Positions 16,790 to 24,444 of a DNA stretch of 32,995 nucleotides are shown one piece after another. Each line of letters begins with the position of its first letter. Position 1 is the first letter of the stretch. The stretch covers positions 1-32,995 of the forward strand of contig ONQD01000032.1 of NCBI GenBank assembly GCA_900319865.1, in the 5' to 3' direction. Source of the DNA: an uncultured Bacteroidales bacterium. GTDB taxonomy: Bacteria; Bacteroidota; Bacteroidia; Bacteroidales; P3. Below the pieces are notes generated by a model. That model searched no databases. It saw nothing but the letters and a program-made list of their open reading frames with translations, and had not been told where the DNA came from. The position numbers and the translations under genes are program-made.

Positions 16790-19575
16790 GTGAAATCGCG
16801 CACAAACTGTACACCGAACATCCTAGGAATTTGGATAAAGTGACCGTCATTTTCAACAACAGACGCTCCGGACTGTTCCTGCGTCAGCAACTACTGAAAA
16901 TGACGAGCACACCATTCTTTCTTCCCCGAATAATAAGTATGGACCAACTGGTGTCCGAACTTGGGAATGTAGAGATTATCCCAAACGAATGGCTGCTGTT
17001 CGAATTGTTCGATATACACAAGCACCTGAACAACGAGGGCGGGAAATATGAAACATTCGAGGACTTCATTTCCTTTGGCGAGATGATGATGGCCGATTTC
17101 TCCGAATTGGACTTATATTGCGTTGATGCACAAGAGATTTTTGCCAATTTGCACGATCTTAAATCCATTGGGGAATGGGATATAGAGACAGGTAAACTAA
17201 CCCCATTCCAAGAAAGGTATCTTAGATTTTACAAGTCTCTCTACCAATACTATACACAACTCCATCAACGGTTACAGAAACGCAACAGGGCATATTCGGG
17301 AATGGCCTACCGAATTGTTGCCGAGCATATTGAAGAACTCTCGGTTAAAGAGGGCAGCGAGCATCTGTATTTTGTAGGATTCAACGCTTTGTCGACCAGT
17401 GAGGACAGAATCATCAGTCACTTTGTCAAAGGAGGCAAAGGCTCGATATTGACCGATGGAGATGCCTATTATGTGAATGACATCCAACAAGAAGCAGGTT
17501 TCTTTTTGAGAAAACACAGGGTGGACTATCCATCCATGAAAGAGTTCCCGGACCACTTTGCCATAGGGAAGAAAGAGATTACCATTATAAGTTGCCCGGA
17601 GAATGTGCTGCAATGCAAACACGCCGGCGAAATACTATCCGAGCATCTGAATGGAGACAATGCCAATACTCTTGGTTCCACGGCAATAGTATTAGGGGAC
17701 GAATCGCTATTGCTGCCCACACTCAACTCACTGCCCCCACAAATAAAGGCTGCTAACATTACTATGGGATTCCCTTTCCCGCAGACTTCGGCCCACTCGT
17801 TGATGTTAAAAATCATTTCACTTCAACAAAGGAGAAGGGACAAGACATTTTACTATCAAGATATTATTGACATTCTAACCGACATCTTCGTTTTGCCGTT
17901 GACCGGAATAACCAACATCTCACAAATAGAAGAGTTGTTCTACCGTGACAAGATTATTTATGCCGGCATAGAAACATTGGACAACCTGATTTCACAGATG
18001 GGGGGGCAACTGGGGCCAATAAAATACCTCTTTACCGCAGACAAGACCAATCCGGACGAACTGCTCGGCATTGCCAAACAATTGATTCAAACAATATACC
18101 TCGCCCAATCATTAGAAAGCGATATCCGGGAGAAAGAATCTCTTGCCTGCCTTCTGCAAATGGTCAACTATTTGCAGGATTTACAAGAAGAGTACCATTG
18201 CCTGGACAGCCTCACAGTGCTGCAAAAGATATACATACGATTATCGAAACGAAACTCCATTGCTTTCTATGGCGAACCACTTGAGGGATTGCAGATATTG
18301 GGTGTGTTGGAAACACGAAACCTTGATTTCAATCACGTTATCATGCTATCGGCCAACGAGGGGACAATACCCTCTGGTAAGAAACACAATTCGCTGATTC
18401 CATATAATTTGAGAGTTCATTTCGGACTACCAACATTTCATGAGAAGGATGCCGTCTACGCCTACAACTTTTACAGATTGATTCAACGTGCCGAAAGCAT
18501 CGAGATACTCTACAACACCGAGTCAGAAGGCATCGGCAAGGGCGAACCCAGCAGATTTGTGCTCCAGCTGCAGAATGAACTGGCAAAGAAGTATCCCAAC
18601 ATCTCAATTCATGAAAAGGTGCTATCGTCCACGAACGACAAATCATATACACCCATGCAGGATGTCGGGGTGAAGAACGACGTTGTGATGGATAGATTAC
18701 AGCATATTGCCGAAAAAGGATTCTCGCCATCAGCCTTGAACAAATATCGCGATTGTCCTTTGCGATACTATTATGAAAACGTGTTGAGAATTGAGGAGAA
18801 CAATCAAGTAAGCGAAGATTTGGAGCAAAACGAGTTAGGGACCTGCATACATTCTGTGCTCGAGAACATCTATTCGAAGGAACCCGACCACATCGTACGG
18901 AAGGAGACCCTGCAAGAGGCATTAGCGAACTTGGATTCACTAATCGAGCAATCGCTCAATGAGCAATTCCAGTACGGCAGGAACCGGCTGGGCAGGAACA
19001 TGTTCATGGAGTCGGTTGCGAAAATACAGATATCCAAATTCCTAAAAATGGAGATTTCCCAACTTGAACAAGGTAGCCATATTGAAATCGTGGGATTAGA
19101 AAAAGAGTTGTCGTACAAACTAGAGTGCGAACTCAGAGGGAAGAAATACGAAGCAACCATAGCAGGAACGGCGGACAGGATAGATTGCTGCGACGGCTTT
19201 TTCAGAATTATCGATTACAAAAGCGGTAAGTGCGACAGCAAAGAGCTGGTTGTTCGCGAAGCCGAGCCGGATGTGTTCAAAGTATCCGATAAATGGTTCC
19301 AAGTAATGTTGTATGAGTGGCTATTTCATAAAAGCACGAATGGCGACAAGCCCCATGTATCTGGCATATACCCACTTCAGCACAGCAACACTCAACTCAT
19401 GACGGCTAGTTGGGAAAACGAAACGGTAATCACCTCCAAACATCTATCTATATTCGAGACAATGTTGAAAGGGTTGATTAATGAAATCATGGACCCGGAG
19501 ATAGATTTCGAAGCTAATAAGGGATGTAAATCATGCAATTATTGTTCCTTCAAGGAATGCTGCGAACTTCAATGA
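16774..19575 (+). CDS. AddB-like PD-(D/E)XK nuclease/helicase-type protein
   Basis: This 933-residue protein is related to the AddB subunit of AddAB recombination nucleases. The N-terminus has VIFNNRRSGLFLRQQL, the place of a Walker A, but it lacks GKT, so ATPase activity is unlikely here. The mid-region LETRNLDFNHVIMLSANEGTIP resembles the AddB helicase fold. The C-terminal nuclease has SALNKYRDCPLRYYY, GTCIHSVLE, AGTADRIDCC and RIIDYKSGK (the D...DYK core). The Cys in YRDC plus the terminal CKSCNYCSFKECC fit the AddB-type iron-sulfur staple. It would resect DNA ends with an AddA helicase, which is not encoded next to it in this window. It overlaps the upstream gene by 16 nt. Alternative label: RecB-family exonuclease. 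Confidence 0.85.
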   Translation: MDTFLSEIAHKLYTEHPRNLDKVTVIFNNRRSGLFLRQQLLKMTSTPFFLPRIISMDQLVSELGNVEIIPNEWLLFELFDIHKHLNNEGGKYETFEDFISFGEMMMADFSELDLYCVDAQEIFANLHDLKSIGEWDIETGKLTPFQERYLRFYKSLYQYYTQLHQRLQKRNRAYSGMAYRIVAEHIEELSVKEGSEHLYFVGFNALSTSEDRIISHFVKGGKGSILTDGDAYYVNDIQQEAGFFLRKHRVDYPSMKEFPDHFAIGKKEITIISCPENVLQCKHAGEILSEHLNGDNANTLGSTAIVLGDESLLLPTLNSLPPQIKAANITMGFPFPQTSAHSLMLKIISLQQRRRDKTFYYQDIIDILTDIFVLPLTGITNISQIEELFYRDKIIYAGIETLDNLISQMGGQLGPIKYLFTADKTNPDELLGIAKQLIQTIYLAQSLESDIREKESLACLLQMVNYLQDLQEEYHCLDSLTVLQKIYIRLSKRNSIAFYGEPLEGLQILGVLETRNLDFNHVIMLSANEGTIPSGKKHNSLIPYNLRVHFGLPTFHEKDAVYAYNFYRLIQRAESIEILYNTESEGIGKGEPSRFVLQLQNELAKKYPNISIHEKVLSSTNDKSYTPMQDVGVKNDVVMDRLQHIAEKGFSPSALNKYRDCPLRYYYENVLRIEENNQVSEDLEQNELGTCIHSVLENIYSKEPDHIVRKETLQEALANLDSLIEQSLNEQFQYGRNRLGRNMFMESVAKIQISKFLKMEISQLEQGSHIEIVGLEKELSYKLECELRGKKYEATIAGTADRIDCCDGFFRIIDYKSGKCDSKELVVREAEPDVFKVSDKWFQVMLYEWLFHKSTNGDKPHVSGIYPLQHSNTQLMTASWENETVITSKHLSIFETMLKGLINEIMDPEIDFEANKGCKSCNYCSFKECCELQ

Positions 19576-19689
19576 CAATTTGTTGATGCCGTGTGGGAAT
19601 TGACAGATAGCCATTCGAAAGAAAACACTTCTGGATGGAAACAATGAAAAACATCCATTGGATGAAAAAAAGATTCTACAATCAAAAAA

Positions 19690-19745
19690 AATTCGTATCT
19701 TTGCAGATTGATAAAGAAGTCCTTTTTTAGGCAGGGGGAATGCCT
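19690..19745 (+). promoter_or_regulatory. Promoter and leader of the TPR lipoprotein gene
   Basis: TATCTTTG at 19696-19703 is a good -7 box; no exact TTTG is found at the -33 position. The roughly 90-nt leader has a short hairpin (AGGCA 19729-19733 with TGCCT 19741-19745). The stretch from 19576 to 19690 shows no gene. Confidence 0.6.
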
Positions 19746-19797
19746 ATGAAAGTGACTTATATATTGTTACGCAATAATAAATATATTAAATAAAAAG

Positions 19798-21627
19798 ATG
19801 AGAAAAGCACTATTAACGCTTCTGGTAGCCAGCTTGGTTCTTTTGACTGGTTGCAGTGGATTGTCCAAAATGAAATCCAACAGCAAAAAAATCCGCTATC
19901 AGGCCAATCCAGATCCTGTTGAGGTTCGGGATGACAAAGTTGTTGTTAACTTCACCGCATCTGTCCCACCGAAATATTTCAGTAAAGGCGTGGCATTATT
20001 CATTCAGCCTGTATTCACTTGGGAGGGCGGATCAACACCTCTTGACCCCATCACGGTGAAAGGCGAGTCGGTTTCCGGACCAGGAACCACCATTAACTAT
20101 ACCACGGGCGGTCGTTTCACCTACAACGACGTGCTGGACTATAAACCAGGGATGGAGACAGGTAAGGTGACATTGGCACCTGTGGGATACAAAACTTCCA
20201 CAGTTGACGACGAGGCACTCTTTGCCGACCAAATCGTGTCACAACATAAAGGTAAAGTGTTCCCAACAGTCGTCATCTCCGACGGTGTGAACATCACTTC
20301 GGAATGGATTGACATACGTGGTAACATTTCCATCGCTCCTCTCAACTACAACAAAAAACAGGGTGTTGTTGAGACTGCCGATATTTATTTCCCCAACGGT
20401 AATTCCGTACTTGACTGGAGCCATGACATGAACGTCCGCTTCAACTCCCAGTTCACCGTAAACGATTTGAAACGAGTCATGCTTGAGAATGGCCTTCCCA
20501 AACAAATCACTATAACTGGCTGGGCTTCGCCCGAAGGCGAGGAGACTGCCAATACCGGAGTTTCGAAGAACCGTGCCGACATTGCTACTGCAGAACTGCG
20601 CAGAGTATTGGACGATGTGCTCAACGCTATGGCAAGACGCGCCAAAGTCAAGCCTCAAGACATCGAATACTATAAACACAGCCAGCTCAAAAAGATGGTT
20701 ATCACCACCCGTGCTGCCGGTGAGGACTGGGTTCATTTCGTTGTAATGGTTGAAGAGAGCGATATCCAGGATAAACATGCCATTGTCAACGTGGTCGAGA
20801 CCCAGCAGAACCTTGTAAAACGCGAGCAGATGATTCGCAACTACGCTGAAACATATCCCCAACTGGAACGCGACATTTTCCCCAATCTGCGTCGTGCACA
20901 GATTGCATTATACTACTCTGAAGCTCGTCACACCGATGTTGAATTGGCAAAGCAGGCGACTCTCAATCCCTCCAAACTCTCTTTCGACGAGCTCATGTAT
21001 GCCGCTTACATCAACTACAACTACGATACCAAGATGAAATATTACAAATGGGCTACCGAAAACCATAGCGCCGAATGGGGTGCTTGGAACAACGCTGGTG
21101 CTATTGCTTTCTATCTTGGAGATTTTGACGAGGCAGAACGTTACCTCAAAGTTGCCCGTAACCTCAACCCCCACAACCCTGATGTATTGAACAACACCGG
21201 CTTGCTATGCTTGGCTCAGAAAGATTACACCCTGGCCAAATATTACTTCGAGGAAGCCAAACGCCAAGGCAGCTCCGATGCCGATGAGAATATGATTATT
21301 CTTAATTTGAAACGCGGCAACTATGAAGAAGCCCAAAAGCTGATGAAGGGCACCAGCTGCAGCTATAATCTGGCCTTCTCCCAGCTCATGAACGACCAGA
21401 CCGAGAACTGCATCCGCACACTGAACTGCTGTCTCGACCAGTCGGCTGAGGTCTATTACCTCCGTGCCATTGCCTATGCTCGCCTCGGCGACCGCGAAAA
21501 CTGCCTCAAGAATTTGCAAGGTTCCGTTGATCAAGAATACGAATACAAACGTAAAGCTGCTGTTGACACTGAGTTTAAAGCCTACTGGAACGACCCCGAC
21601 TTCAAACTTGTCATCAAACTTTACTAA
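19798..21627 (+). CDS. Outer-membrane lipoprotein with OmpA-like and TPR regions
   Basis: This 609-residue protein has a signal peptide with lipobox (LLTGCS, Cys about 19). Residues about 30-190 form a beta-rich N-domain. Residues about 200-300 look OmpA-like (ADIYFPNGNSVLDW, ITGWASPEGEETANTGVSKN, RADIATAELRRVL), with the G-(W/H)-(A/T)-(S/D)-x-x-G motif that would contact peptidoglycan, although the insertions make it divergent. The C-terminal third holds TPR units (AWNNAGAIAFYLGDFDEAER, DVLNNTGLLCLAQKDYTLAK). Such proteins are abundant envelope components of Bacteroidales, and the exact role is unknown. It is transcribed alone, with its own promoter, and has a strong terminator 27 nt after the stop. 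Confidence 0.8.
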   Translation: MRKALLTLLVASLVLLTGCSGLSKMKSNSKKIRYQANPDPVEVRDDKVVVNFTASVPPKYFSKGVALFIQPVFTWEGGSTPLDPITVKGESVSGPGTTINYTTGGRFTYNDVLDYKPGMETGKVTLAPVGYKTSTVDDEALFADQIVSQHKGKVFPTVVISDGVNITSEWIDIRGNISIAPLNYNKKQGVVETADIYFPNGNSVLDWSHDMNVRFNSQFTVNDLKRVMLENGLPKQITITGWASPEGEETANTGVSKNRADIATAELRRVLDDVLNAMARRAKVKPQDIEYYKHSQLKKMVITTRAAGEDWVHFVVMVEESDIQDKHAIVNVVETQQNLVKREQMIRNYAETYPQLERDIFPNLRRAQIALYYSEARHTDVELAKQATLNPSKLSFDELMYAAYINYNYDTKMKYYKWATENHSAEWGAWNNAGAIAFYLGDFDEAERYLKVARNLNPHNPDVLNNTGLLCLAQKDYTLAKYYFEEAKRQGSSDADENMIILNLKRGNYEEAQKLMKGTSCSYNLAFSQLMNDQTENCIRTLNCCLDQSAEVYYLRAIAYARLGDRENCLKNLQGSVDQEYEYKRKAAVDTEFKAYWNDPDFKLVIKLY

Positions 21628-21653
21628 AGAAAATAGTTTCTGAACTTTTATTC

Positions 21654-21693
21654 AGATGTAGGAATGATAATAATTGTTCCTACATCTTTTTTT
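21654..21693 (+). terminator. Rho-independent terminator of the TPR lipoprotein gene
   Basis: AGATGTAGGAA (21654-21664) pairs with TTCCTACATCT (21677-21687) and is followed directly by a run of T. Only about 15 nt separate its end from the pssA start codon, so pssA depends on readthrough or on a promoter overlapping this element. Confidence 0.9.
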
Positions 21694-21707
21694 AAGATAA
21701 TCCATAT

Positions 21708-22454
21708 ATGAAAATAATGACTGAGATAAAGAAACAAATTCCCAATCTGATAACCTTGGGGAATCTAATGTGTGGAGTATTTGCAACAGGATGCGCTGCC
21801 GATGGGGACATAGTCTCAGCATCACTATTAATCTGCCTTGGCATTCTGTTCGACTTCTTTGACGGTCTTGCCGCAAGGCTACTGGGGGTATCCTCCCCGC
21901 TGGGAAAAGAGCTGGACTCGTTGGCCGATGTTGTTACATCGGGAGTGGCACCAGCCTTCATACTACTCTCTTTTCTTAATGACCAATACCCCTACACCGA
22001 TTATATTAACTTGCTAGCTTTCCTCATCCCCGCTTTTGCTGCATACAGACTGGCAAAATTCAATTTGGACACACGCCAGAGCCATAGCTTTCTGGGGTTA
22101 CCTGTTCCCTCAAACGCCCTGCTATGGGTGGGTATAGCTCTTAGCAAGAACACTTTCATCAACCTTGCAGCCAATGGAACCCCCTTCTTCAACTCTAATC
22201 TATTCCCAATAGTTATCATTATTGTATCCCTCGTGACCGATATCTTGATGATTAGTGAACTACCCATGTTCTCGCTCAAATTCAACTTCAAGAACCTTCG
22301 ATGGAAAGATAACAGCACACAATATATATTCCTTCTAGGATGTTTGGCAATAATTGTCATAACATTAGAATGGTACGCCATATCCCTCATTATCCTTTGG
22401 TATATTATACTATCCATTCTCACCCAACACAAACAAAAAACCGATGCACAATAG
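21708..22454 (+). CDS. pssA: CDP-diacylglycerol-serine O-phosphatidyltransferase
   Basis: This 248-residue multi-pass inner-membrane enzyme makes phosphatidylserine, the precursor of phosphatidylethanolamine. The CDP-alcohol phosphatidyltransferase signature DG(x)2AR(x)8G(x)3D(x)3D is fully present (DGLAAR, then G, then KELDSLAD). The opening IPNLITLGNLMCGVFA is also typical of PssA. Several hydrophobic helices follow. An ATG at 21717 is a possible alternative start (MTEIKKQIPN). The coding end overlaps queA by 11 nt, and comF follows, so pssA-queA-comF probably form one transcript. Confidence 0.93.
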   Translation: MKIMTEIKKQIPNLITLGNLMCGVFATGCAADGDIVSASLLICLGILFDFFDGLAARLLGVSSPLGKELDSLADVVTSGVAPAFILLSFLNDQYPYTDYINLLAFLIPAFAAYRLAKFNLDTRQSHSFLGLPVPSNALLWVGIALSKNTFINLAANGTPFFNSNLFPIVIIIVSLVTDILMISELPMFSLKFNFKNLRWKDNSTQYIFLLGCLAIIVITLEWYAISLIILWYIILSILTQHKQKTDAQ

Positions 22455-23658
22455 TCCCAAAGACATAGCTATTGCGGATTACGACTATCCCTTGCCCGAC
22501 GAACGTATTGCCAAGTTCCCACTGGACCGAAGAGATCAATCCAAGTTGCTGATATACCGTAACGGTACAATAGCCGAGAGCCGTTTTAACCATATTGCCG
22601 AACAGATTCCGTCCGACAGCCTATTGGTTTTCAACAATACGAAAGTCATTCATGCCCGTCTTTTCTTCCAAAAACAGACGGGTTCTACCATCGAGGTATT
22701 CTGCCTTGAACCGTACAGAATGCCTCTTGCACAATCGTTTGAGCAACGTCAACAATGCACCTGGACATGCTTTATCGGAAACAATAAAAAATGGAAAGAG
22801 GGTCCACTGGTAAGGCAGCTTCATATTGATGGAAAAGAAATAACCCTCTCTGCAACCCGATTAAAAGCCATTGGAAATGCCTGGATTGTGGATTTCAACT
22901 GGACAGGGAACCTTAGTTTCGCCGAAATCATAGAATATGGAGGTGTAATACCTCTGCCCCCGTATCTGAATCGGGATGCAGTTTCTAGCGACAACGAACG
23001 TTATCAAACTGTATATGCCAAACATCAAGGGTCGGTGGCAGCCCCCACGGCCGGACTTCACTTTACACCTGAGGTATTTGAAAGTCTCAAACAAAAAGGT
23101 ATTTCCACAGATTTTATTACCCTCCATGTGGGAGCGGGCACTTTCAAACCAGTCAATACCGACACTATTGGCGAGCACGAAATGCACGTTGAGCAACTGG
23201 CCATCTCAGCCCAGAACATTACCAACATCATCAACCATCTAGGACACCCTATCATACCGGTCGGCACCACAACCGTCCGAACCTTGGAGTCCATCTACTG
23301 GTTTGGCGTAAAATTGTCAAAAGAGCCTCATCTCGACAGCATGCACATACTTCAATGGGACCCCTACGAATTAGAGGAAGAGAACGTCTCTATAGATACA
23401 GCTTATCGGAATGTATTGGAATGGATGGAACGCCATGATACCGATATGTTGTATGGCGACACCCAACTCATGATAGCCCCCGGATACAGATACCATGTTA
23501 TCAGTGGATTAATAACAAATTTCCACCAACCCAAAAGTACTCTTCTACTGTTGGTATCCGCGTTGATTGGCGATGCCTGGCGGCAATGCTACCGATATGC
23601 CCTCGACCATGAATTCCGTTTCCTCAGTTATGGGGACAGCTGTCTCTTCTTCCCGTAA
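22444..23658 (+). CDS. queA: S-adenosylmethionine:tRNA ribosyltransferase-isomerase
   Basis: This 404-residue enzyme transfers and rearranges the ribosyl group of SAM onto preQ1 in tRNA to make epoxyqueuosine. Family blocks seen are YDYPLPDERIAKFPLDRRDQSKLL, SLLVFNNTKVIHARL, GGVIPLPPYLNRD, YQTVYAKHQGSVAAPTAGLHFT, ITLHVGAGTFKPV and GLITNFHQPKSTLLLLVSA (quoted in part). It is longer than the E. coli protein (about 356) because of insertions, which is usual in Bacteroidota. It overlaps the pssA end by 11 nt and is 5 nt from comF. Confidence 0.95.
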   Translation: MHNSPKDIAIADYDYPLPDERIAKFPLDRRDQSKLLIYRNGTIAESRFNHIAEQIPSDSLLVFNNTKVIHARLFFQKQTGSTIEVFCLEPYRMPLAQSFEQRQQCTWTCFIGNNKKWKEGPLVRQLHIDGKEITLSATRLKAIGNAWIVDFNWTGNLSFAEIIEYGGVIPLPPYLNRDAVSSDNERYQTVYAKHQGSVAAPTAGLHFTPEVFESLKQKGISTDFITLHVGAGTFKPVNTDTIGEHEMHVEQLAISAQNITNIINHLGHPIIPVGTTTVRTLESIYWFGVKLSKEPHLDSMHILQWDPYELEEENVSIDTAYRNVLEWMERHDTDMLYGDTQLMIAPGYRYHVISGLITNFHQPKSTLLLLVSALIGDAWRQCYRYALDHEFRFLSYGDSCLFFP

Positions 23659-23663
23659 TCCCC

Positions 23664-24368
23664 ATGCACAGGTTTCGTTTCCGCCCGGTACAAGAGCTTC
23701 TAAAACTCATATTTCCATCCCTTTGTTGCCATTGTGGAGAGCCACTTGTGGGCGACGAGAAATACCTTTGCACCCAATGTCTTGTACACATTCCTTGGGC
23801 CAAACATGCATCTTATCCCAATAACGATGCCGAACTAAGACTATCCGGGCGTATTCCATTCCAAGCTGCAGCCGCACTGCTTCTATTCCGCAAGGGGAAT
23901 GTCGCACAAACCATTATTCACCAAATCAAATACTATGGCAATACGGGAATGGCAAATCAATATGGCACCATGCTGGGCATGGAGCTGAAACAGTCCAACC
24001 GTTTTAATGATATAGACTACATAGTACCAGTACCTTTGCACAGACGACGCAAACGCCAGCGAGGCTACAACCAAAGTGAACTGATTTGTGAAGCAGTATC
24101 CAAAGTATTCAATCGGCCTGTTGTGGCCAACAACCTTTATAGAAAACAATTCACCACTAGCCAAACTCACAAAAACCGGCAAGACCGAATGGACAATATG
24201 ACTAACGTATTCGATGTTCGACACCCGGAACAATTTGAAAACAAGCATATCCTACTCATCGACGACATCATTACCACCGGGGCCACAACCGAGAATTGTT
24301 ACCAAGCACTTTCGTCCATTCCCGACCTTCGCATCAGTATTGCAGCACTTGCTGTAACAACCTCGTAG
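23664..24368 (+). CDS. comF: ComF-family phosphoribosyltransferase-like protein
   Basis: This 234-residue protein has an N-terminal zinc-finger-like double-zinc region (CCHCGEPL, CTQC) and a C-terminal type I PRTase fold with the PRPP-binding motif ILLIDDIITTGAT. VPLHRRRKRQRGYNQSELI is the ComF family block. In naturally competent bacteria ComF aids uptake and processing of transforming DNA; the role in Bacteroidota is unproven. It follows queA after 5 nt and probably shares its transcript. A palindrome (24369-24390) follows directly after its stop. Confidence 0.9.
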   Translation: MHRFRFRPVQELLKLIFPSLCCHCGEPLVGDEKYLCTQCLVHIPWAKHASYPNNDAELRLSGRIPFQAAAALLLFRKGNVAQTIIHQIKYYGNTGMANQYGTMLGMELKQSNRFNDIDYIVPVPLHRRRKRQRGYNQSELICEAVSKVFNRPVVANNLYRKQFTTSQTHKNRQDRMDNMTNVFDVRHPEQFENKHILLIDDIITTGATTENCYQALSSIPDLRISIAALAVTTS

Positions 24369-24390
24369 AAATCACTACTTATAGTGATTT
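24369..24390. promoter_or_regulatory. 9-bp palindrome at the feoAB promoter (candidate operator)
   Basis: AAATCACTA (24369-24377) and TAGTGATTT (24382-24390) are perfect inverted repeats with a CTTA spacer. The right half overlaps the -33 region of the feo promoter. The stem is A/T-rich and has no U-run after it, so it is a better candidate for a repressor site than for a comF terminator. An iron repressor of the Fur or DtxR type would be the natural guess, but the sequence is not a textbook Fur box. Confidence 0.5.
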
Positions 24391-24418
24391 CACACATAAA
24401 ATAATATACCTATCTTTG
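24388..24418 (+). promoter_or_regulatory. Promoter of feoAB
   Basis: TATCTTTG at 24411-24418 with TTTC at 24388-24391, a 19-nt spacing. Leader of about 20 nt before the feoAB start at 24445. Confidence 0.65.
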
Positions 24419-24444
24419 CAAAACGAATATTACTAGAACTACCT

